A stretch of DNA of 64,000 bases. It comes from Roseicyclus sp. (GTDB lineage: Bacteria > Pseudomonadota > Alphaproteobacteria > Rhodobacterales > Rhodobacteraceae). The stretch is taken from NCBI RefSeq assembly GCF_018402035.1, contig NZ_JAGYJN010000005.1:124001-188000 (forward strand). Reading direction: 5' to 3'. Shown one piece after another: positions 8,280 to 15,930 of this stretch (its first letter is position 1; each line of letters begins with the position of its first letter). Below the pieces are notes generated by a model. The model had not been told where the DNA came from and ran no database searches. It saw nothing but the letters and a program-made list of their open reading frames with translations. Position numbers and translations under genes: made by a program.

Positions 8280-9827
8280 TCACTGTGCCGCCATGAAGCC
8301 GTCGATCGCGGCAATCTGATCGGCACCCAGCCTGAGGCCCAGCTTGCTGCGCCGCCACACGACATCTTGGGCCGTGCGCGCATATTCATGCGTCATGAGC
8401 CAGCGCAATTCTGCCTCGGTCAGCGTCGCGCCAAAATCTTGGCCCAGATCGGCGGCGGATGTTGCATCGCCCAAGATCAACCGCGCCTCAGTGCCATAGG
8501 CGCGGATCAGCCGTGTGGCCCAGCCTTGGGTCAAGAATGGGTAGCGGTCCAGCAAATCAGCAATCAAGCGGTCCACCCCATCCACAGGGAAATCCCCGCC
8601 GGGCAGGGACACACCGGCCGTCCAATGCGCGCGCCGACCGGGAAAATGAGGTTTGAGCTTGTCCCACGCATCTTCGGCCAGCTTGCGATAGGTGGTGATC
8701 TTGCCGCCGAAGATGTTGAGCAGCACGGGCCCGTTTTCATCCAGCGACAGCACATAGTCGCGCGTCGCCGCCGTGGCAGAGGTCGCTCCGTCATCATAAA
8801 GCGGGCGCACGCCGGAATAGGTCCAGACCACATCAGCTTGGGTGAGCTGCGTCTTGAGATACTGGTTGGCAAAAGCGATCAGGTAATCGCGCTCAACCTC
8901 GGTGCAATGCGCGGCCAGCGGATCGCCCTGATGATCGGCATCGGTTGTGCCGATCAAGGTGAAATCGTTCTCATAAGGGATGGCAAAGATGACCCGCCCA
9001 TCGGCCCCTTGGAGAAAATACGCTTTGTCATGCTGTGCCACGCGCGGGACGACAATATGGCTGCCACGCACAAGGCGCACGGCCTCGCGGCTGTTTTGGC
9101 GGATCACGCCTTGGACAACATCGGCGACCCAAGGCCCGGCGGCATTGACCAGCGCGCGCGCTGTCACCACCTCGGCCAGGCCATCACGCTCCAGCGTCAC
9201 TTGCCAATGATCGCCAGCACGGCTTGCTGCAATCACCTTGGTCCGCGTCAGGATACGCGCGCCCCGCGCTTCGGCATCGCGGGCGTTGAGGACGACAAGG
9301 CGCGCATCCTCGACCCAGCAATCGGAGTATTCATAGGCTTTGACAAACCGATCCTGCAGCGCCGCGCCCTCGGCCGTGCCTTGCAGCTGCAGTGTCTTGG
9401 TGCCGGGCAAAATCTTGCGCCCACCCAAATGGTCATAAAGGAACAGCCCCAGCCGGATCAGCCAATCGGGCCTGCGCCCACGCAACCAAGGCATGAGCGC
9501 GCCCAACAGCCGCGAGGTCGGCGTTTTGCTATCAAAGCGCATCTCAGGCGAGAGCGGCAGCACGAACCGCATGGGCCAGCTGATATGCGGCATGGCGCGC
9601 AGCAGCGTTTCGCGCTCGGCCAGCGCATGGCGCACCAGCGAAAACTCGAAGAACTCCAGATAGCGCAAGCCGCCATGGAACAGCTTGGTCGAGGCCGAGG
9701 AGGTGGCGCCGCCGAGATCGCCCATTTCGGCCAGACACACCGAGAGACCGCGCCCCGCCGCATCGCGCGCGATGCCGCAGCCGTTGATGCCACCGCCGAT
9801 GATGAACAGATCGTATTGCGCGGCCAT
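8280..9827 (-). CDS. glpD: Glycerol-3-phosphate dehydrogenase (aerobic, FAD)
   Basis: Oxidises glycerol-3-phosphate to dihydroxyacetone phosphate and passes electrons to quinone at the inner membrane face. The FAD-binding dinucleotide fold is at the N-terminus (DLFIIGGGINGCGIARDAAGR), followed by the family signature LFHGGLRYLEFFEFSLV and a C-terminal helical domain. I start at the ATG at 9827 (MAAQYDLF), which has AAAGGAG seven bases upstream, rather than 9848. First gene of a probable glpD-glpK unit; the upstream gap carries GlpR-like half-sites. Confidence 0.95.
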   Translation of the reverse strand: MAAQYDLFIIGGGINGCGIARDAAGRGLSVCLAEMGDLGGATSSASTKLFHGGLRYLEFFEFSLVRHALAERETLLRAMPHISWPMRFVLPLSPEMRFDSKTPTSRLLGALMPWLRGRRPDWLIRLGLFLYDHLGGRKILPGTKTLQLQGTAEGAALQDRFVKAYEYSDCWVEDARLVVLNARDAEARGARILTRTKVIAASRAGDHWQVTLERDGLAEVVTARALVNAAGPWVADVVQGVIRQNSREAVRLVRGSHIVVPRVAQHDKAYFLQGADGRVIFAIPYENDFTLIGTTDADHQGDPLAAHCTEVERDYLIAFANQYLKTQLTQADVVWTYSGVRPLYDDGATSATAATRDYVLSLDENGPVLLNIFGGKITTYRKLAEDAWDKLKPHFPGRRAHWTAGVSLPGGDFPVDGVDRLIADLLDRYPFLTQGWATRLIRAYGTEARLILGDATSAADLGQDFGATLTEAELRWLMTHEYARTAQDVVWRRSKLGLRLGADQIAAIDGFMAAQ

Positions 9828-9879
9828 CGCGACTCCTTTGCCCAACACGGTGCATCACAGGGGCAGTCTTTTTCACTCC

Positions 9880-9907
9880 ATGTTCGTTTTGTCAATTTTC
9901 ATGTTCG
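9880..9907. promoter_or_regulatory. Putative GlpR operator: two ATGTTCG half-sites
   Basis: In the gap between divergent glpD and glpR, ATGTTCGTTTT at 9880 and ATGTTCGCTTTT at 9901 form a direct repeat with 21-bp spacing, about two helical turns. ATGTTCG is the half-site of the E. coli GlpR operator, which is a palindrome there. The position suits repression of glpD-glpK and autoregulation of glpR. It also argues that the upstream in-frame ATGs at 9880 and 9901 belong to the operator rather than being starts of glpR. Confidence 0.55.
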
Positions 9908-9930
9908 CTTTTATTCGTTATCCATCGGCC

Positions 9931-10701
9931 ATGCGCCTTAGCCCCCGCCAGTCGGATATCCTTGATCTTGCCCGCCAGATGGGTCGTGTTGGTGTGGATG
10001 ATCTGGCCACGGGCTTTGGTGTTACCGTTCAAACGATCCGGCGCGATCTGTCCGAGCTCTGCGATGCGGGGCTATTGGCGCGCACCCATGGCGGCGCGAT
10101 GCTGCCCTCGGGTGTGACCAATATCGCCTATGCCGAACGTCGCCGCCTTTCGGCCGATGCGAAAGAGGCGATTGGGCGCGCCACTGCCGCGCTGATCCCG
10201 CAAGGTGCCTCGCTCTTTCTCAACATCGGCACAACGACCGAAGCCGTGGCGCGCGCGCTGATCGACACGCCCAACCTGATGGTGGTGACCAACAATCTCA
10301 ACGTGGCGCAGATCATGGCCAGCCACCCGACAGCCGAGGTGATCCTCACAGGGGGCCGCCTGCGCCGGGCCGATGGCGGGCTGACGGGCGATATGGCGGT
10401 CGAGACCATTCGCCAATTCAAGGTCGATGTCGCCGTAATCGGTGGCTCGGCCTTGGATGAGGAGGGCGACATTCTCGATTTCGACCCGGACGAGGTGCGC
10501 GTCTCGCGCGCGATCTTGTCGCAGGCGCGCGCGGCGATACTGGTGGCTGATTATGGCAAACTGGCGCGCGCGGCCCCGGTACGCATCGCCAATCTGCGCG
10601 ATCTGGATCGTTGGATCACCGACGCACCGCCACCCGCACGCTTGCGCGATCTTTGTGACGCAGCGGGCACGGCAATCACGATTGCGGCAGACCCGCGATA
10701 A
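9931..10701 (+). CDS. glpR: DeoR-family regulator, GlpR-like
   Basis: The N-terminal DeoR helix-turn-helix reads SPRQSDILDLARQMGRVGVD then FGVTVQTIRRDLSELCDAG, with the DeoR signature helix. The C-terminal sugar-phosphate-sensing domain has LFLNIGTTTEAVARAL and VVTNNLNVAQIMA. The family binds glycerol-3-phosphate (GlpR) or other sugar phosphates; divergence from glpD makes GlpR the best reading. I place the start at 9931 (MRLSPRQ) because the two earlier in-frame ATGs fall in the operator-like repeats; no clear Shine-Dalgarno is seen. The 3' end overlaps the convergent tesA-like gene by 26 bp. Confidence 0.86.
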   Translation: MRLSPRQSDILDLARQMGRVGVDDLATGFGVTVQTIRRDLSELCDAGLLARTHGGAMLPSGVTNIAYAERRRLSADAKEAIGRATAALIPQGASLFLNIGTTTEAVARALIDTPNLMVVTNNLNVAQIMASHPTAEVILTGGRLRRADGGLTGDMAVETIRQFKVDVAVIGGSALDEEGDILDFDPDEVRVSRAILSQARAAILVADYGKLARAAPVRIANLRDLDRWITDAPPPARLRDLCDAAGTAITIAADPR

Positions 10702-11371
10702 GCTTTTCCACGACGGGTCCAAGGGCGGACACGATCAGCGCCACACCAGCGGCATTGGGATGGATACCATCGGCTTGCATATAAGCGGCCAGCGCCGCGC
10801 GCGGGTCAGCTTCGGCTGCATCGGTGAGCGGGCCAAGAAAGCTTTCGGCATGCAGCGCGCCATATTGCGCGGCAAGCTCTGGATAGATGGCGTCAAAATC
10901 GGCTTTGAACTCTGGCCCGTAATTGCCGGGTGCCTCCATCCCGACCAGCAAAACCGGCACCCCGGCGGCCTTGGCGGCTTGCAATATCCCCTCCAGATTG
11001 GCGCGGCTGGCCTCGGGCGGCAGGCCGCGCAACAGGTCATTGCCCCCCAACGCCACGATCAGCGCATCGACATCGGGGCTAAGCGTCCAGCCGATCCGGG
11101 CAAGCCCGCCTGCCGTCGTATCACCCGACACACCGGCATTGATCATCGCGACCCCATGGCCGCGCGCGGCAAGCCAGCCCTGCAATTGCGGCACAAACCC
11201 TTCTTCCTGCACCAGACCGTAACCTTGGGTCAGGCTATCGCCCAAGGCTGCAATCGTGACCGTGTCCGCGCGCACTGGGGCTGCAAGCAACACCGCCAAC
11301 ATCAACGCCTTGCCCATCAGGCCCAAGGCCCCATATGCGATAGACCAAAGTAAACCGAGGCGTTCAGTCAT
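10676..11371 (-). CDS. tesA: SGNH-family arylesterase / lysophospholipase, TesA-like
   Basis: The protein has an N-terminal hydrophobic segment (MGKALMLAVLLAAPVRA ending before DT), consistent with export to the periplasm. The SGNH blocks follow: TIAALGDSLTQGYG (nucleophile Ser), NAGVSGDTTAGG, VALGGNDLLRG, and DGIHPNAAGVALI with the catalytic Asp-His. The longest start is the ATG at 11371, which shares the bases CATG with the opposite ATG of the ABC gene; an ATG at 11317 gives a more classical signal peptide and leaves 52 bp for promoters. The tesA/ybbA/ybbP neighbourhood is the same as in E. coli. Confidence 0.85.
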   Translation of the reverse strand: MTERLGLLWSIAYGALGLMGKALMLAVLLAAPVRADTVTIAALGDSLTQGYGLVQEEGFVPQLQGWLAARGHGVAMINAGVSGDTTAGGLARIGWTLSPDVDALIVALGGNDLLRGLPPEASRANLEGILQAAKAAGVPVLLVGMEAPGNYGPEFKADFDAIYPELAAQYGALHAESFLGPLTDAAEADPRAALAAYMQADGIHPNAAGVALIVSALGPVVEKLIAGLPQS

Positions 11372-12065
11372 GGCCGATCCTGTCTTTTCCCTTGTCGATG
11401 CCCGCCTCTCGCTTGATGGCAATGCCGGGCCTGTCGATATCTTGCACGGCATCACGCTTGAAATCCATGCCGGTGAAACCGTGGGGCTGACGGGGCCATC
11501 TGGATCAGGCAAATCTTCGCTCCTTATGCTGATGGGCGGGCTGGAACGCGCGACCGGCGGCAAGGTCATGGCATTGGGCCATGATCTGACCGCGATGAAC
11601 GAAGACCAGCTTGCCCGCTTTCGTCGGGATCATATGGGCGTGGTGTTCCAATCCTTCCACCTGATCCCGACAATGACCGCGCTGGAAAACGTGGCGACAC
11701 CCTTGGAACTGGCGGGTCATCGCGATGCCTTTGATCGCGCGGCCGCGGACCTTGAGGCGGTGGGGCTGGCCCATCGCGCCGATCATTACCCCAGTCAGCT
11801 TTCCGGCGGCGAGCAGCAGCGCGTGGCACTGGCGCGTGCCGCCGCACCCCGCCCGCGTATCTTGTTGGCCGATGAGCCGACCGGCAATCTTGATGGTGCC
11901 AATGGGCAGGCGATCATCGACATGCTTTTTGGCCTGCGCGACCGGCACGGGGCGACCTTGGTCTTGGTCACCCATGCCCCGGAACTGGCCGCGCGCTGTG
12001 ACCGCGAACTGCGATTGCGCGATGGGCGCTTGCTGGGCGCGGTGATGCAGGACGCCGCGCAATGA
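11370..12065 (+). CDS. ABC transporter ATP-binding protein, YbbA-like
   Basis: This is a MacB/LolD-type ATPase. Walker A is GPSGSGKSS, the Q-loop VFQSFHLIPTMTALENV, the signature YPSQLSGGEQQRVALARA, Walker B ILLADEPTGNLDG and the H-loop THAPE. It pairs with the FtsX-type permease whose ATG overlaps its stop (ATGA at 12062). Together with the divergent TesA-like esterase it matches the E. coli tesA-ybbA-ybbP arrangement, whose substrate is not established; lipids or lipoproteins are likely from the family. The start at 11370 is supported by the GAGG about 12 bases upstream. Confidence 0.92.
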   Translation: MADPVFSLVDARLSLDGNAGPVDILHGITLEIHAGETVGLTGPSGSGKSSLLMLMGGLERATGGKVMALGHDLTAMNEDQLARFRRDHMGVVFQSFHLIPTMTALENVATPLELAGHRDAFDRAAADLEAVGLAHRADHYPSQLSGGEQQRVALARAAAPRPRILLADEPTGNLDGANGQAIIDMLFGLRDRHGATLVLVTHAPELAARCDRELRLRDGRLLGAVMQDAAQ

Positions 12066-14587
12066 TCATCGCTTGGCGGATCGCGCGCCGCGAATTGCGC
12101 GGGGGCTTGCGGGATTTTCGGATTTTTCTGGCCTGTCTGGCCTTGGGCGTTGCAGCAATTGCCGCCGTCGGCTCTGTGCGCGCGGCGATCCAATCCGGGC
12201 TGACCCGCGAAGGGGCGACAATCCTTGGCGGTGATGCCGAGATGAGCTTTACCTACCGTTTCGCCGATGCCGCCGAGCGCGCCTTTATGGCGGGGATCGC
12301 CACACGCGTATCGGAAACCGTCGATTTCCGCTCGATGGTCGTGATCGACCGCGACGGCGTGACCGAGCGCGGCCTGACACAGGTGCGCGGGGTTGATGCA
12401 GCCTATCCGCTTTACGGCAGGGTCGTGCTTGACCCAGCCATCCCCTTGGCCGAGGCGCTGGCCACGACCGACAGGCCCGGTGCGGTGATGGACAGGTTGT
12501 TGATCGACCGGCTGGCGCTTGAAATCGGCGATGTGTTCCGGCTTGGCACGCAGGAGTTTGAATTGCGCGCCGTGCTTGTGGGTGAACCCGACAGCGCTTC
12601 GGGCGGTTTCGCGCTTGGCCCGCGCAGCATCGTGAGCTTGTCTGGGCTGGCAGGGGCGGGTTTGCTGGCACCCGGCACGCTTTATGACAGCCAATACCGG
12701 CTTGCCTTGCCCCCCGGCAGCGATCTGGCCAGCCTGCAACAGACCGCGCGCGCGCAGTTCGAAGAGACGGGCCTGCGCTGGCGCGACAGCCGCAATGGCG
12801 CGCCGGGGGTGCAAGCCTTTGTCGATCGCATCGGTGCCTTTTTGGTTCTGGTGGGGCTGGCCGGGCTGGCCGTGGGTGGTGTCGGCGTCGCATCGGCGGT
12901 GCGCGCCTATCTGGAGGGCAAGGTCGAGACCATCGCAACGCTCAAGACCTTGGGGGCCGAGGGGCGGATCATCTTTGCCGCTTACTTCATGCAGATCGGC
13001 CTTTTGACGCTGCTTGGTTTGGCCATGGGGCTTGTCTTGGGCGCGGCGCTGCCACTGATCTTTGCGCCGATCATCGCGGCGCAACTGCCGCTGCCTATCG
13101 CCTTTGCCATCTATCCCGGCCCCTTGGCCGAGGCCGCATTCTACGGCGCGCTGACCGCGCTGATCTTTACGCTTTGGCCGTTGGCGCGCACCGAAACCCT
13201 GCGCGCCGCCGCTCTTTACCGCGATGCATCCGGGTCAAGGCGGCACTGGCCCCGGCCCCTCTGGCTGGTCATCATCGCCTGTCTCACCTTGGCCCTTATC
13301 GGTGCTGCGACGCTTTTGTCGGGCATCCCGCGCTTGGCCTTGGGCACGGCGGGTGGGATCATCGGCGCGCTCATCGTGCTTTCGGTCGCGGCAGTGTTGA
13401 TCCGGCGCGCGGCGCGGCGGATGTCACGCGCGGGCATGATGCGCGGGCGCACCGCGTTGCGCATGGGATTGGGTGCGGTGGGCCTGCCGGGGTCGGAAAC
13501 CACAAGCGTGGTCTTGTCGCTTGGCTTGGGGCTGACGGTGCTGGCCGCCGTGGGCCAGATCGATGCCAATCTGCGCGCCGCCATCCAGCGCGACCTGCCG
13601 ACGGTCGCACCGACCTATTTCTTTGTCGATATTCAACCTGATCAGCTTCAACCCTTTCTGGACCGGGTGACAGGCGACCCCGCCGTCAGCCGCGTGGATA
13701 CCGCACCGATGCTGAGGGGCATCATTACCCGCATCAACGGCCAGCGCGCGCAAGATGTGGCGGGCGATCACTGGGTGATCCAAGGCGACCGGGGCGTGAC
13801 CTATACAACGACGGCACCGCCACCCGAAGAGATCGTGGCAGGCGCATGGTGGCCCGATGATTACGCGGGGCCGCCGCTGGTGGCCTTTGCCGCCGAGGAA
13901 GCCGCCGAGATCGGGCTGACTATTGGTGACAGTTTGACCGTCAACATTCTTGGCCGCGATATCACGGCCGAGATTGTCGCCCTGCGCGAGGTAAGTTTTG
14001 AGAATGCGGGCATCGGCTTTGTGCTGACCTTGTCGCAAAACGCCTTGGCGGGCGCGCCCCATACCCATATCGCCACCGTCTATGCCGAAGAGGCGGCCGA
14101 GGCTGCGATCTTGCGCGATGTCGCCGGGGCCGCGCCCAATATCACAGCGATCCGCGTGCGCGACGCGCTGGACCAAGTTGCAAATGCACTCGCAAGCCTT
14201 GCGGCGGCGACCTCCTATGGCGCGGCTGCCACCTTGGTGACAGGGTTTATCGTGTTGATCGGCGCGGCGGCGGCGGGCGAGCGCGGGCGCATCTTTGAGG
14301 CGGCGGTGATGAAAACGCTAGGCGCGACGCGCGGGGGTATCTTGGCCTCGTTTGCGATCCGTGCGGCGCTGATGGGGTTGGCGGCGGGAACCGTAGCGAT
14401 CTTGGCCGGTGCTTTGGGCGGATGGGCGGTGATGACGCTTGTCATGGACAGCAGCTACCGGTTCGAGCCGATCTCGGCCTTGGCCATCATCGGCGGCGGG
14501 GTCTTGGCAACATTGCTTGCAGGCTTGGCCTATGCATGGCGGCCATTGGCGGCGCGTCCCGCGCGGGTGTTGCGCGCGCGCGACTGA
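12062..14587 (+). CDS. ABC transporter permease, YbbP/FtsX family
   Basis: At 841 aa this has the YbbP layout: an N-terminal membrane segment (FRIFLACLALGVAAIAAVGSV), a large periplasmic region, a first FtsX block of three helices (about residues 255-360), a middle hydrophobic pair, a second periplasmic domain, and a last FtsX block (about residues 710-830). It is the partner of the overlapping ATPase gene. FtsX/MacB-type permeases usually act by mechanotransmission or by lifting lipidated substrates from the membrane rather than by channel transport. Confidence 0.88.
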   Translation: MIIAWRIARRELRGGLRDFRIFLACLALGVAAIAAVGSVRAAIQSGLTREGATILGGDAEMSFTYRFADAAERAFMAGIATRVSETVDFRSMVVIDRDGVTERGLTQVRGVDAAYPLYGRVVLDPAIPLAEALATTDRPGAVMDRLLIDRLALEIGDVFRLGTQEFELRAVLVGEPDSASGGFALGPRSIVSLSGLAGAGLLAPGTLYDSQYRLALPPGSDLASLQQTARAQFEETGLRWRDSRNGAPGVQAFVDRIGAFLVLVGLAGLAVGGVGVASAVRAYLEGKVETIATLKTLGAEGRIIFAAYFMQIGLLTLLGLAMGLVLGAALPLIFAPIIAAQLPLPIAFAIYPGPLAEAAFYGALTALIFTLWPLARTETLRAAALYRDASGSRRHWPRPLWLVIIACLTLALIGAATLLSGIPRLALGTAGGIIGALIVLSVAAVLIRRAARRMSRAGMMRGRTALRMGLGAVGLPGSETTSVVLSLGLGLTVLAAVGQIDANLRAAIQRDLPTVAPTYFFVDIQPDQLQPFLDRVTGDPAVSRVDTAPMLRGIITRINGQRAQDVAGDHWVIQGDRGVTYTTTAPPPEEIVAGAWWPDDYAGPPLVAFAAEEAAEIGLTIGDSLTVNILGRDITAEIVALREVSFENAGIGFVLTLSQNALAGAPHTHIATVYAEEAAEAAILRDVAGAAPNITAIRVRDALDQVANALASLAAATSYGAAATLVTGFIVLIGAAAAGERGRIFEAAVMKTLGATRGGILASFAIRAALMGLAAGTVAILAGALGGWAVMTLVMDSSYRFEPISALAIIGGGVLATLLAGLAYAWRPLAARPARVLRARD

Positions 14588-14649
14588 TCGGGGCCAAGGC
14601 AGACAAGGCGCTTGCCATTATGCGCCGGAGGGGCCACCTGACCTGCAAG

Positions 14650-15447
14650 ATGATCACACAGCTTCGTACCATTTTCGGGCGCAAAGGCAGCCAAACCGCC
14701 AGCGCGCCCCCCGCGCCCGATCTGCCGCGCCCAAGCACGCCGACCTATGTCGTCGGTGATGTGCATGGGCGTGCGGATCTGTTGGAATTGATGCTGGAAT
14801 TGATCGACGCCCATATCGGCGGCACCGGCGGCCAAGACCCGCGCTTGGTGTTCGTGGGCGATTACATCGACCACGGTCCCGACAGCGCCCGGGTTTTGAC
14901 GCGCTTGCAGGAATTGTCGCAAGATTTCCCCGATAACGTGGTCTGCTTGATGGGCAATCACGAACGCATGCTGCTTGATACGCTCAGTGACCCCGCCCTG
15001 CGCGGCCCACGCTGGCTGCGCGAAGGGGGGGCAGCGACGCTGGCAAGCTACGGCATCGACCCCGCGCTATTGGTCGAAAGCGCCACGCCCGCGCTATGGG
15101 CAAAGACCAGCGAAGAATTGGCGCAAGCCATCGGGCCAGAACTTCAAGATTGGCTGGCCGCTTGCCCGCTCAGCTGGCACTCGGGCAATCTATGGGCAGT
15201 GCATGCCGGTGCCGACCCGACCCGCCCGATGACCGAGCAAACAGCCCGCGTGCAGCTTTGGGGCCATCCCGAGTTCGACAGCATGCTGCGCGGCGATGAT
15301 GCTTGGGTCGCGCATGGCCATGTGGTGCGCGATGCGCCCATGGTCCGCGAAGGGCGGATCAGCCTCGACACCGGGGCATGGATGACCGGGAAACTCAGCT
15401 GCATCGCGATCCAGCCCGATGGCAGCTATAATTTCTTGCAGACCTGA
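14650..15447 (+). CDS. Serine/threonine-type metallophosphoesterase
   Basis: The PPP-family metal motifs are in order: VVGDVHGRADL, FVGDYIDHGPDSA, MGNHERMLL, then the histidines in CPLSWHSGNLWAVHAG and AHGHVVRD, giving a complete dinuclear-metal site. The size of 265 aa fits bacterial PrpA/ApaH-like phosphatases; the substrate could be phosphoprotein, a dinucleotide or a small molecule. I start at the ATG at 14650 because the frame upstream overlaps the permease gene and lacks homology. It is on the same strand 62 bp after the permease. Confidence 0.85.
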   Translation: MITQLRTIFGRKGSQTASAPPAPDLPRPSTPTYVVGDVHGRADLLELMLELIDAHIGGTGGQDPRLVFVGDYIDHGPDSARVLTRLQELSQDFPDNVVCLMGNHERMLLDTLSDPALRGPRWLREGGAATLASYGIDPALLVESATPALWAKTSEELAQAIGPELQDWLAACPLSWHSGNLWAVHAGADPTRPMTEQTARVQLWGHPEFDSMLRGDDAWVAHGHVVRDAPMVREGRISLDTGAWMTGKLSCIAIQPDGSYNFLQT

Positions 15448-15460
15448 CAGGACAAATTGA

Positions 15461-15500
15461 TCGGTCCTTGGGCTTTATGATGGGTCCTTGGGCTTTGTGT
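15461..15500. repeat. Tandem 20-bp direct repeat downstream of the phosphatase gene
   Basis: TCGGTCCTTGGGCTTTATGA at 15461 is followed at once by TGGGTCCTTGGGCTTTGTGT, a two-copy 20-bp tandem repeat with four differences. It lies 13 bases after the phosphatase stop. No hairpin is obvious. Function unknown. Confidence 0.7.
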
Positions 15501-15930
15501 CAGTAAACCAGACCAAGCGCCCGGCCAGGTTGTGCCGCGACCGCGCGCCGTGCGTAGGGAAATTTCGGCAAGCTTTGCACCGATTTAAATTAAAACCTCT
15601 TGAACTGACGGCCTTGTCGGGCAATCTTTACCCGTAAGCATGATTAGCGTGGGTCGTGTCGGATAAAGAAGGGTGCGTGCGTACCCATAACAAAGGGAGT
15701 GGGCCGTGATAGCGGTGACCGAAAGGCCAAGAGACTGCAAGCGGCGCCCCCCGCAGCTTTTCCGCAGCTTTCAAGGCGGGGAGGCTGATCGGAACGGGGC
15801 ATATGCCCTGCGGGCATGAATGCTTGTGTCCCACAGCAGACCTCGCGCGGCCTAGCCGACGACAAATTCGCATAACGCCACCCCCGCGAATTTCGAAACA
15901 TCCAAAATTCCTGACCCAGCGGAGCCGAGC
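15501..15930 (+). promoter_or_regulatory. Long leader region of the mrp operon
   Basis: There is no supported gene in this stretch. An AT-rich patch at about 15585-15605 (GATTTAAATTAAAACC) may belong to a promoter. The part from about 15690 is GC-rich with several possible stems, such as GGGGCATATGCCCTGCGGGCAT near 15800 and GGCGCCCCCCGC near 15745. I could not match it to a known riboswitch. A structured 5' leader of the antiporter mRNA is possible, but this is inference. Confidence 0.3.

Noticed and set aside
15690..15800. Possible yybP-ykoY or cobalamin riboswitch before mrpA (AGGGAGTGGGCC, CCCGCAG-like pieces).
   Set aside because: Only short, common GC-rich words match; the ordered consensus of either class is not present.
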